NCBI GenBank assembly: GCA_002295325.1
Contig: DBGA01000055.1
Location: 28,243-43,185 of the forward strand
DNA: 14,943 nucleotides
Reading direction: 5' to 3'
DNA from: Ruminococcaceae bacterium UBA866
GTDB lineage: Bacteria > Bacillota > Clostridia > Oscillospirales > Ruminococcaceae
Program-made: the position numbers and the translations under genes
Notes under the pieces: model-generated
What the model was told of the DNA's origin: nothing
Database searches by the model: none
The model's input: only the letters and a program-made list of their open reading frames with translations
In this document: piece by piece, positions 6,998 to 13,729 of the stretch
Numbering within the stretch: the stretch's first letter is position 1
Layout: each line of letters opens with the position of its first letter

Positions 6998-7021
6998 TGT
7001 AAAAAGAACACCCTTTTTACA
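6998..7021 (+). promoter_or_regulatory. Perfect inverted repeat upstream of rnr
   Basis: TGTAAAAAG, loop AACACC, CTTTTTACA: 9-bp perfect arms ending 36 bp before the rnr start codon. It could be a 5' UTR hairpin or an operator. There is no clear -35/-10 pair around it, so its position relative to transcription start is unknown. Confidence 0.4.
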
Positions 7022-7057
7022 TTCACAATTACTTATCGGTCAATTGAAAGGACTCAT

Positions 7058-9163
7058 ATGAATCAAATTTTAATTTTAAACATCAAAACAGCGCTAAACA
7101 AAGCAAAAAAACGTGGGTTAAGCTTTAAAGAGCTGATGTCCGCCTCCAAAGTTGGCGTAAAAGGTCAACGTGAATTTCGTGAGTGTCTTAGATTTCTCGA
7201 AAAAAACGGCGAAATCATCGACCGTAAAACAAAAATTTACGCTACAAAGTTTTTAGATATCAAGCCTGCAACTGTGACAAGGCTCAACAAAACCTTTGGA
7301 TTTGTGAAGCTAAACGAGGATGAAAGCGAAATGTTTATCCCCGGTAAATACTTTATGGGGGCATTACCGGGAGATACTGTGCTCGTTTCCCCAATTCCTT
7401 CACGAGGCACATCCCCTGAGGGTGAAATTGTAAAAATTCTGACAACAGGGCAATCGGAATTTACAGGAACACTTTATCAATCTGAATTTGGCGCATATAT
7501 AAGTCCCGATAATATGATTAAATTCGACCTGCCGATTCGTCTTCGTGATATTGGCGGAGCTAAAATCGGCGACAAGGTGCTTTGTGCCATCACCGAGCGT
7601 GGCGAACGTCACTCTGATCACAAAGTTAAGGTAATCGCTAGCTATGGTGACAGCCAAACTGCTGCAAACTGTGCCCAAGCGTTGCTTGATTTGAACGGAA
7701 TAAAACTTGCTTTCCCAGAAAAAGCACAAGCCGAGGCTATATTTCTTAATCAAAAGGGAATTTCTCAAAAAGAGATGGTTAATCGCCTTGATTTGCGTGA
7801 TGAAAAAATCTTTACGATTGATGGTGCTGACACCAAAGACATTGACGATGCGATTTCCATTAAAAAGCTAGGTAACTATTATGAGCTTTCGGTTCATATT
7901 GCTGACGTTTCGCATTATGTAAAGCCCGGCTCTCCGATCGAAGATGAGGCTTTCAACCGTGGTACAAGTATTTACTTTGCAGACCGTGTTGTTCCTATGC
8001 TACCTCGTGAGCTTTCAAACGGAATTTGCTCCCTAAATCCAAACGAGGACAGGCTTGCTTTTTCTTGTATTATGACTGTAGACAAAGATGGCAAGCTGAT
8101 TGATTTTGATTTTAAAAAGTCAATTATCAATTCTAAAGTAAAGGGTGTTTACTCTGAAATTAATCAAATTTTAGATAGCTCTGAAAACGACGAGATAAAG
8201 GCAAAATACAGATTACTTTACGATAGCATTTTCTTAATGAAAGAGCTTGCAAATATCCTAACGAGAAACAAAAAGGCTCGTGGTGCACCCGATATTGAAA
8301 CCAGTGAAAGCTGGATTGTACTTGACAAAAATTCAGTTGCAGTAGACATTATTCCACGCACACGTGGTGAATCGGAAGTCATCATTGAGGAATTTATGCT
8401 GATTGCAAATGAGGCTGCTGCATCGGCGGCTCGCCTAAAGGACATTCCGTTTGTATATCGTGTTCACGAACCGCCATCCGAGCAAAAAATTGATAACCTA
8501 CATGGTGTGCTTTCTCTGCTTGGCATGGATTGCAAGGACGTAAGATTGAATATGCCTGCATCAGTTTTGGCTAAGCTTATCACTAAATCAAGAGGGTTAC
8601 CTATCTACCCAATTGTAAACAACATGGTGCTCCGTTCTATGTCAAAGGCAAAATACTTTGAAGTTCCGATTGGTCACTTTGGACTTGTATTGGAAAACTA
8701 TGCACAGTTTACCTCTCCGATAAGACGTTATCCCGACCTTACTATTCATAGAATTTTGAGTGAGGTAGTGAAAGGAACTCCACTTCCTAAGGTTCGCAAG
8801 ATGTATGAGAAAGAAGTGGTAAAAGCCTCAAGACGCTCCACCGAAACCGAGCTTAACGCAATGAAACTAGAACGTGAGTGTGATGACCGTTACAAGGCAG
8901 AATATATGAAGGCTCATATTGGCGAGGAATACGACGGCATTATCTCTTCACTTGCTCCACATGGGCTATATGTCGAGTTAGCAAACACCGTTGAGGGCTT
9001 GCTTAAAGTCGAAAACCTACCTGCGGGAGAATATAGTTTTGATGAAATGATACAATACAAAAATACACTAGATGGCAAAACCTATCGAATTGGTGATGCA
9101 ATCAAAATAAAATGTATCGGCGTTGATGTATCTGCCGGGAATATTGACTTTAGTGCAGTTTAG
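7058..9163 (+). CDS. rnr: Ribonuclease R
   Basis: Processive 3'-5' exoribonuclease of the RNB family that degrades structured RNA and takes part in rRNA and mRNA quality control. It has 701 aa, shorter than B. subtilis RNase R (about 780 aa). Domains in order are an N-terminal winged-helix-like region (1-65), cold-shock OB folds (about 70-195), the RNB catalytic domain (about 240-570) and a C-terminal S1 domain (about 620-700). The catalytic aspartates fit the 6-2-1 spacing in TIDGADTKDIDDAI (Asp255, Asp261, Asp263, Asp264). FTSPIRRYPDL near the end of RNB is typical. The ATG at 7058 follows AAAGGA. The protein stops right after S1 and lacks the usual basic C-terminal tail, which may affect action on structured RNA. 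It converges with the padR module at a shared terminator. Confidence 0.97.
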   Translation: MNQILILNIKTALNKAKKRGLSFKELMSASKVGVKGQREFRECLRFLEKNGEIIDRKTKIYATKFLDIKPATVTRLNKTFGFVKLNEDESEMFIPGKYFMGALPGDTVLVSPIPSRGTSPEGEIVKILTTGQSEFTGTLYQSEFGAYISPDNMIKFDLPIRLRDIGGAKIGDKVLCAITERGERHSDHKVKVIASYGDSQTAANCAQALLDLNGIKLAFPEKAQAEAIFLNQKGISQKEMVNRLDLRDEKIFTIDGADTKDIDDAISIKKLGNYYELSVHIADVSHYVKPGSPIEDEAFNRGTSIYFADRVVPMLPRELSNGICSLNPNEDRLAFSCIMTVDKDGKLIDFDFKKSIINSKVKGVYSEINQILDSSENDEIKAKYRLLYDSIFLMKELANILTRNKKARGAPDIETSESWIVLDKNSVAVDIIPRTRGESEVIIEEFMLIANEAAASAARLKDIPFVYRVHEPPSEQKIDNLHGVLSLLGMDCKDVRLNMPASVLAKLITKSRGLPIYPIVNNMVLRSMSKAKYFEVPIGHFGLVLENYAQFTSPIRRYPDLTIHRILSEVVKGTPLPKVRKMYEKEVVKASRRSTETELNAMKLERECDDRYKAEYMKAHIGEEYDGIISSLAPHGLYVELANTVEGLLKVENLPAGEYSFDEMIQYKNTLDGKTYRIGDAIKIKCIGVDVSAGNIDFSAV

Positions 9164-9186
9164 TTGTGTGAAAAATAAAAAGATAT

Positions 9187-9222
9187 AAAAAAACAGGAAC
9201 GCAAATGCGTTCCTGTTTTTTG
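9187..9222. terminator. Bidirectional terminator between rnr and the HAAS gene
   Basis: A run of A, then CAGGAACGCA, AA, TGCGTTCCTG, then six T. The hairpin has U-runs in both directions, so it can end rnr from the left and the converging minus-strand gene from the right. Its 32-bp core (9192-9223) recurs exactly at 10441-10472. Confidence 0.92.
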
Positions 9223-9229
9223 GTTAGTG

Positions 9230-9940
9230 CTAGGCTACTGCATTTTTCCTTTTGCGTATAGAAACTATCAGCGTGACGATAGGTAACCAAAAGCTAGGCA
9301 ATATTATTGCATACATCGCCTGTAATAAAATCGCTGTGCCGATATTGCCCTCATAAGTTTGGATAATATCTTTCGTTTCCAGATACGAAGATAGACTCTC
9401 CCGTATTAAATCTCCTGTAAAAAATGCAAGTGCGACTATTGAAAGTATCATCACGGCAGTGTACTGTTTTTTAGTCCCGTTTTTTTGCCATTTCAGCAAT
9501 AAGTAAGTAGTCAAACAGCCAATAAAAAATGGTACCACCACCCATAGTGCAGGCAAAACTGCTCTACTCCCGACATAAATCGACGTTGGACCATCAGCAC
9601 TGCCAATGATACCGTAAGCTAATTCCGGCTGTGCAAGAAAAGATATTATAGAAAAAATTAAAAAGACACCTGTAAAAATTGCACCGCCTAAAAACAAAAA
9701 TCGCCACGGGCTACCCTTTGATCTTGTATATTCGGCTAACTCTGTGTTAAAACCTGCCGCAACTTCTTTAGGCGTACCCATCACAGTTAAAATTTCCTCA
9801 ATTGTTTCTCCTTTTTCCATTCGAGCATGAATATCGGTAGCAAGGTCACTAATAATTCTTGCTTTCATGTTAAGTGGTAGATGCAGATGATTTTTAATCC
9901 CATCAACATATTTTTTTATTATTTTCTCCTGCTGTATCAT
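9230..9940 (-). CDS. HAAS-domain membrane protein, partner of PadR regulator
   Basis: 236-aa protein of unproven function. Residues 1-65 match the HAAS (DUF1700-like) helical domain that is often encoded beside PadR regulators: YVDGIKNHLHLP, DLATDIHARMEKGE and MGTPKEVAAGFN. The rest is membrane-embedded with about four hydrophobic segments (about 80-103, 125-149, 159-178 and 200-228). Between the first two is IIGSADGPTSIYV (111-123). This looks like the GGADGPTxI motif of the beta subunits of Na+-translocating decarboxylases (OadB/GcdB), although the rest is unlike those proteins. The ATG overlaps the padR stop codon in an ATGA arrangement, with GGAGGAG just upstream, so the two genes should be translationally coupled. 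By analogy with PadR/HAAS pairs it may sense or respond to membrane stress; this is inference. Confidence 0.75.
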   Translation of the reverse strand: MIQQEKIIKKYVDGIKNHLHLPLNMKARIISDLATDIHARMEKGETIEEILTVMGTPKEVAAGFNTELAEYTRSKGSPWRFLFLGGAIFTGVFLIFSIISFLAQPELAYGIIGSADGPTSIYVGSRAVLPALWVVVPFFIGCLTTYLLLKWQKNGTKKQYTAVMILSIVALAFFTGDLIRESLSSYLETKDIIQTYEGNIGTAILLQAMYAIILPSFWLPIVTLIVSIRKRKNAVA

Positions 9941-10281
9941 GATTGCTCCTCCTCACAAAATTGGTCTATACAGGTTGTAAACTGTTTCCATGTGTTATGT
10001 TGCTCCTGTAATACAATAAATCCTTTATCAGTAGCTGTATACACTTTTCTAGGTGCGGTGCGCCCTTCACTTGTCTGCCACTGAGCTGTAATCAATCCGT
10101 CATCCTCAAGGCGATATAAGATCGGATAAAGTGTCCCCTCTTTTAACAACAGAAGCCCATTGCTTTGTTTGTCCATTTGAGTTAAAAGTTCATAACCATA
10201 AGTAGGTTCTTTACAAATTAAGCCCAAAACAACCATCTCCAATACTCCCTTTTTCAACTGCCTTGAAAAACGGCTTTCCAT
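9937..10281 (-). CDS. PadR family transcriptional regulator
   Basis: 114-aa winged-helix repressor of the short PadR subfamily. Signatures are LKKGVLEMVVLGLI (9-22), the recognition region PTYGYELLTQM (26-36), KEGTLYPILYRLEDDGLI (47-64) with the conserved YP.L.RLE motif, and the wing GRTAPRKVYTATDKG (73-87). The C-terminal dimer helix is short, as expected for this subfamily. The ATG at 10281 is preceded by GAGGTG. A near-perfect 35-nt palindrome covers the -10 box of its own promoter, so autorepression is likely. It is co-transcribed and translationally coupled with the HAAS membrane protein. The inducer is unknown; other PadR proteins respond to phenolic acids, antibiotics or envelope stress. 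Confidence 0.93.
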   Translation of the reverse strand: MESRFSRQLKKGVLEMVVLGLICKEPTYGYELLTQMDKQSNGLLLLKEGTLYPILYRLEDDGLITAQWQTSEGRTAPRKVYTATDKGFIVLQEQHNTWKQFTTCIDQFCEEEQS

Positions 10282-10293
10282 AACTTCACCTCT

Positions 10294-10328
10294 TATAATA
10301 GTACTTAGTAATACTAAATACTATTATA
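10294..10328 (-). promoter_or_regulatory. Putative PadR operator, 35-nt palindrome
   Basis: Centred on 10311, 16 of 17 position pairs are complementary; the only mismatch is 10304/10318. The core reads TAGTA, TTAGTA, TACTAA, TACTA with single bases between. It overlaps the -10 box and probable start site of the padR promoter, so bound protein would block initiation. Confidence 0.75.
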
Positions 10329-10350
10329 TCACAAGCATTATTGCTGTCAA
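10323..10350 (-). promoter_or_regulatory. Strong sigma-A promoter of the padR module
   Basis: Minus-strand TTGACA (10345-10350), a 16-bp spacer, then TATAAT (10323-10328). Both boxes are perfect consensus. The -10 box lies inside the 35-nt palindrome, which fits a strong promoter held off by a repressor. Confidence 0.85.
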
Positions 10351-10440
10351 GAGATATTGTTCATTATTTAAAAAATTTTAATTATGTTTACTTTGTAGAA
10401 ATTATTTAGGGAGTTCTCCACTGTATTATATGCAAACACG

Positions 10441-10472
10441 AACAGGAACGCAAATGCGTTCCTGTTTTTTGG
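10441..10472 (+). repeat. Exact second copy of the rnr terminator hairpin
   Basis: A 32-nt exact repeat of 9192-9223, with a CAGGAACGCA/TGCGTTCCTG hairpin followed by six T on the plus strand. No plus-strand gene ends here. For the minus-strand ydbT gene, whose stop is about 40 bp to the right, the hairpin lacks a proper U-run. The two copies flank the padR-HAAS module. Confidence 0.8.
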
Positions 10473-10489
10473 GTTTATGAATAAATATT

Positions 10490-10516
10490 CGGGCGACCAC
10501 ATAGGGTCACCCCTAC
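10490..10516 (-). repeat. REP-like hairpin repeat, copy 3, at the ydbT stop codon
   Basis: Minus-strand RNA reads GUAGGGGUGACC, CUAUGU, GGUCGCCC. It has the same stem layout as copies 1 and 2, but the wobble pair is at a different position and the loop is longer. The UAG of its leading GUAGGGG serves as the stop codon of the ydbT-like gene (10513-10515). Confidence 0.65.
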
Positions 10517-11952
10517 CTATAATACTTCGTTGCAGACATAAACCTTTTTGCTTCCTCAAAATTGAGATTTGCAACTATGTGACGTTTTGTGCCCTCTGAA
10601 TAGGTATAAAAAACCAAGGTGCAGCAGCCAGACATAACCTGAAACAGACTGCGACGTACTACAAACTTGACCACCCTCTTTTTCGGAACAGCAACCGTCT
10701 TAATACGATAACCATAGGTATAACATAGGGTATATGCAGTTTCACTCTCTCCTACACCCGTATGAAAATATGATATTATTTTTACAAATAGGTACCAAAG
10801 GCAGGGCAACTCTGCCATGAAACCAATATAGAGGATACTATCGCCAAATTCAGGGAAGAGCCTATAACAAACCACCCACAAAAATGACACAATGACAACA
10901 CACCAAAATGGGGGTACTAAAAATCTTGATAGATACTTTAACCTTGGTTTTAGTTCGGACTTACAGATTGGAATTTCGGGCAACAGCAGCTTCAAATTCT
11001 GCACAAGGTCTCCACCCTCGCCTGAGGGCATCAAAACAGAGAGTTCATCTTTGCGCTTACCGTATCCATTCGAATGGATAAAAGCGGTGTATAGCCCAAA
11101 CATCTTCGTCGTGAGCGTCTGTCTTAGTTCAATTAAGTTTATTCGTTCAACTGTGATGTAATATTCACGTCTTGTAACAAGTCCACTTTGTATAAAAAGA
11201 TTACAACTTTGTCTGGTGACCGAAAATTTCAGATGCCTTATAAGGTTGGTTAAAAACGACACAGCCCAACCACCGAGTATAATAAAGCCAATGATCGCCG
11301 CAATAGGTGGAACTCCAACCGCAATAAAGCTCGCAACAGAGGTAATCTGTTCCACAACGCGATTTTCAAACTCGCTACCCAAAATTCGTCCTGTTCCAGA
11401 AATAAAGGTAGAGGTAAATATAACACCCGTTAAAGAGTTTGATGCGACAAAGGAAAGCACTGCTATATAAAAATTTTTAGGTAGATAAACACGTTTTATT
11501 TCAGAGCAATTTATAAAAGGAGCACTTGCCCTTTTTATAATATCGGAGACTTGGCTTTTATAGACTGTTATCGAAAAGTCAGAAACTTTATGAGTTCCCC
11601 CATCGGTATCCGCATTCAGTCTAACCGCCTTAAAGGGCAGCAAATAAAATGGTCGCTCAACAGAAATAACCGACAGCTTCTTATATGAAATATAGCGATG
11701 CTTAGGCAAAATAATCCCTTGTTTTATGAAAATTCCATCATCTGTTAACCGATAGGCGTATTTGTACCATGCCAAAAATCCAAATAATAAGATCGCCATA
11801 ATTGTAAGGATATCAAACCATGCGCCTTGCAACCATGCGTAAAGTCCGATATTTCCTATAAACAACGCACGAACAGCAGGAAGTACTAGCAAAATCAAAT
11901 ATTTTGATGTGTGTTCAACGATATTGATTGCGTGTGAATGTCTGTATTCCAT
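10513..11952 (-). CDS. ydbT: YdbT-like bacterial PH-domain membrane protein
   Basis: 479-aa membrane protein built of three repeats, each a pair of transmembrane helices followed by a bacterial PH (bPH2/DUF304) domain. Helices lie at about 17-34/46-63, 161-183/206-236 and 345-364/372-396. PH-like domains lie at about 64-145, 240-325 and 400-475. The first starts with YRLTDDGIFIKQGIILPKHRYISYKKL, split here as YRLTDDGIFIKQGII and PKHRYISYKKL, the typical strand pattern after the helices. B. subtilis YdbT has the same length range and layout. There the ydbST operon belongs to the sigma-W envelope-stress regulon and gives resistance to compounds made by related bacilli; the molecular activity is unknown. 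The ATG at 11952 follows AGGAG that overlaps the ydbS stop, so the two are coupled. The gene's stop codon lies inside a REP-like repeat. Confidence 0.85.
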   Translation of the reverse strand: MEYRHSHAINIVEHTSKYLILLVLPAVRALFIGNIGLYAWLQGAWFDILTIMAILLFGFLAWYKYAYRLTDDGIFIKQGIILPKHRYISYKKLSVISVERPFYLLPFKAVRLNADTDGGTHKVSDFSITVYKSQVSDIIKRASAPFINCSEIKRVYLPKNFYIAVLSFVASNSLTGVIFTSTFISGTGRILGSEFENRVVEQITSVASFIAVGVPPIAAIIGFIILGGWAVSFLTNLIRHLKFSVTRQSCNLFIQSGLVTRREYYITVERINLIELRQTLTTKMFGLYTAFIHSNGYGKRKDELSVLMPSGEGGDLVQNLKLLLPEIPICKSELKPRLKYLSRFLVPPFWCVVIVSFLWVVCYRLFPEFGDSILYIGFMAELPCLWYLFVKIISYFHTGVGESETAYTLCYTYGYRIKTVAVPKKRVVKFVVRRSLFQVMSGCCTLVFYTYSEGTKRHIVANLNFEEAKRFMSATKYYR

Positions 11953-11961
11953 CTGAAACTC

Positions 11962-12390
11962 CTAGTTCTTTGAAAGTAAAGCTGCAATTTCTTTTGCACG
12001 TTTAGAATTCATAAATAGTATTCTCATATCTCCACCCGCCGCAGAGATAACCAGTGAGTTTATCTTTAAAATTGGAGTTAGGGGGTTGTTGTATATGGTT
12101 ACAAAAGCAATTCTATCCCGATAAAGCACCTGTGTATTTGGGAAAAACACACCCTTGCGATATATGATTACACGGCTGTTTATTGCATACTCAATATTTA
12201 GATAGGCTATGGGTATATATAAAAAAGTAGTCAGCACAAATGCAGCACCGAGCACCCATAAAAGTGTGTACCAGAGCCATGTGTATGGCAAAAACACATA
12301 TAATATCAATCCTAAAATCAGCCCAAAAATTAAAATGGCTAAAATTTCCCACAGGATAACAGCCTTTATCGATATTCTCTCAAACTTCAC
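11962..12390 (-). CDS. ydbS: YdbS-like bacterial PH-domain membrane protein
   Basis: 142-aa protein with two N-terminal transmembrane helices (about 12-34 and 40-62) and one bacterial PH domain (about 65-142), including the strand pattern YAINSRVIIYRKGVFF followed by TQVLYRDRIAFV. It is the usual partner of YdbT and probably forms a membrane complex with it. The start is GTG at 12390, with GGAG 7 nt upstream; this is the only start in frame that leaves the first helix intact with a sensible ribosome binding site. The ydbT gene follows after 9 bp. A promoter upstream looks sigma-A-like, so regulation may differ from the sigma-W control known in Bacillus. Confidence 0.85.
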   Translation of the reverse strand: MKFERISIKAVILWEILAILIFGLILGLILYVFLPYTWLWYTLLWVLGAAFVLTTFLYIPIAYLNIEYAINSRVIIYRKGVFFPNTQVLYRDRIAFVTIYNNPLTPILKINSLVISAAGGDMRILFMNSKRAKEIAALLSKN

Positions 12391-12436
12391 CTAATCACTC
12401 CAGTAGAAAATTTCTTGGTAATTCATATGTATCTAT

Positions 12437-12465
12437 ATTCTATCACTTTTATGCAATTATGTAAA
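12437..12465 (-). promoter_or_regulatory. Promoter of ydbS-ydbT
   Basis: Minus-strand TTTACA (12460-12465), a 17-bp spacer, then TAGAAT (12437-12442), about 50 bp upstream of the GTG start. No sigma-W-like sequence (TGAAAC with CGTA) is apparent. Confidence 0.6.
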
Positions 12466-12493
12466 CATTGGCAAAATAAACTTAAAGAAATAC

Positions 12494-12518
12494 AAAAACC
12501 CACCTAAAAAGGTGGGCT
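12494..12518 (-). terminator. Rho-independent terminator of the YabE-like gene
   Basis: Minus-strand RNA forms CCCACC, UUUUUA, GGUGGG followed by five U, about 20 bp after the stop codon. It separates this gene from ydbS-ydbT. Confidence 0.88.
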
Positions 12519-12536
12519 TTAAATTATACTGATAGT

Positions 12537-13568
12537 CTACAGCACATATATTTCTACTGTTTTTGCACCAAACAGACAACTCTCTCTATAGGAATTAAAG
12601 AATAAATCAACTAGAATAGTGTTATTCACAAGGGCTGTACCCGTATCTCTTACCTCAGAGTACCCATATACAAATGAGCCGTTTGGAGTCTTAATATAAA
12701 CTTTTGTTCCTCTTGGGAAGTTTTTTAAGTTCATTGCAACAGCACCCGGAACAAGCTTTGTTCTTTTGCCTAATGCTGAATAGGCAGTTGCTTTACCAGT
12801 ATGCTTTGATTTGTAAGAAACAGGGTTGCCGTTTGCATCAAGCTCTATTGGCTCTGATGGGATAAGCTGCGAGGTTGGTGCATTGGGGTCACCCACCAAA
12901 ACCTTAGCAGAAACAGATTTTTTTGTAAGTTCTTCAGATACTATTTTCTCTTCAGTTACAACACCATCTAAAAGCTTTTGTTCGGTAACCGTTGTAAACT
13001 CTCCATTTTTACCTGGGCTAAGCGTTCTAGTTTTACCTTTTTTCAAAGTTTGGGTTGGAAAATTTAACACCCCGAATGGCACCTGTCTAACCTGTGTAAC
13101 AGTGTTATAGGTCACTCGGTTAATCTCTATATTCATATCGTCGCTGATTGGTTCAGTTAACGATACGTTTATAAAGTCTTCGTCATTTACAGTAATCGCA
13201 GCCTTTTGTAGGGCATCTGCTACAGTACCACCAACAATGTAGTGGACTTGAGTTGCTCCGTCAGCTTTCATCGTAACTCTTTTTGCACGATTTACAGTAA
13301 TTGTAGCTTTGTTATCAACAAAACCTGAAAAAGTAAATTTGTCGTATGGTGAAAGCGTTATGCTTTCCTGTGCAAGGATTTCTTCTGGTTGATTTTCAGA
13401 GGTGAATACAATAGTCTGAATGGCTTCGTCTTTAATGATGATTGAATATTTAGAAATTGCTGCACCAGTCAATGCGATTACTAAGATTGTGCTTAGCAGC
13501 ATTGCAGTGAAAAGACGAATGACCTTCAAATTGAATATTGTATTACACCGACTTCGTATCGTGTCCAT
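12537..13568 (-). CDS. YabE-like cell-wall protein (DUF348, G5 and 3D domains)
   Basis: 343-aa exported protein, probably a peptidoglycan-remodelling factor. An N-terminal signal/anchor segment lies at about 16-38. Two DUF348-type ubiquitin-like repeats follow (about 45-100 and 101-150), then a G5 domain (about 150-225, with VRQVPFGVLNFPTQTLKKG) and a C-terminal 3D domain (258-343). The 3D domain is a double-psi barrel related to lytic transglycosylase MltA. Its three-aspartate signature is incomplete. DTG (Asp308) and the VD before LFF (Asp321) are present, but the first, normally in AVDP, is replaced by Asn280 in AVAMNLKNFPRGTKVYI. The ATG at 13568 is preceded by GGAGG with 9-nt spacing. 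It is a single-gene unit with a perfect-consensus promoter and its own terminator. In Bacillus, YabE is related to resuscitation/spore cortex type factors; function here is inferred. Confidence 0.85.
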   Translation of the reverse strand: MDTIRSRCNTIFNLKVIRLFTAMLLSTILVIALTGAAISKYSIIIKDEAIQTIVFTSENQPEEILAQESITLSPYDKFTFSGFVDNKATITVNRAKRVTMKADGATQVHYIVGGTVADALQKAAITVNDEDFINVSLTEPISDDMNIEINRVTYNTVTQVRQVPFGVLNFPTQTLKKGKTRTLSPGKNGEFTTVTEQKLLDGVVTEEKIVSEELTKKSVSAKVLVGDPNAPTSQLIPSEPIELDANGNPVSYKSKHTGKATAYSALGKRTKLVPGAVAMNLKNFPRGTKVYIKTPNGSFVYGYSEVRDTGTALVNNTILVDLFFNSYRESCLFGAKTVEIYVL

Positions 13569-13663
13569 TAAAATTGACCTCCAATTTTTATATATGACCT
13601 TTAACTAGATGGCATAAATTTGTTCGGCAAACTGTATGTTACAATTGTTACCGTTTTGTAAGT

Positions 13664-13692
13664 ATTATATTCACTATTATGTAATTTGTCAA
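13664..13692 (-). promoter_or_regulatory. Perfect-consensus promoter of the YabE-like gene
   Basis: Minus-strand TTGACA (13687-13692), a 17-bp spacer, then TATAAT (13664-13669). It leaves a 5' UTR of about 90 nt. A TTGTGCG motif (13693-13699) directly abuts the -35 box. Confidence 0.85.
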
Positions 13693-13712
13693 CGCACAAT
13701 GCGGTTAATATT

Positions 13713-13729
13713 TTGTGCAATATGCACAA
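13713..13729 (-). promoter_or_regulatory. Perfect inverted repeat upstream of the YabE-like promoter
   Basis: TTGTGCA, ATA, TGCACAA: 7-bp perfect arms about 20 bp upstream of the -35 box. Related TTGTGC motifs occur at 13693-13699 and 13767-13773, and a degenerate one at 13906-13912. This looks like a candidate activator or repressor site. Confidence 0.45.

Noticed and set aside
10396..10435. Minus-strand TATAAT near 10428 with TTGCGT 17 bp upstream as a second promoter for padR.
   Set aside because: The -35 box is poor and falls inside the repeated hairpin; the consensus promoter at 10323-10350 explains padR better.
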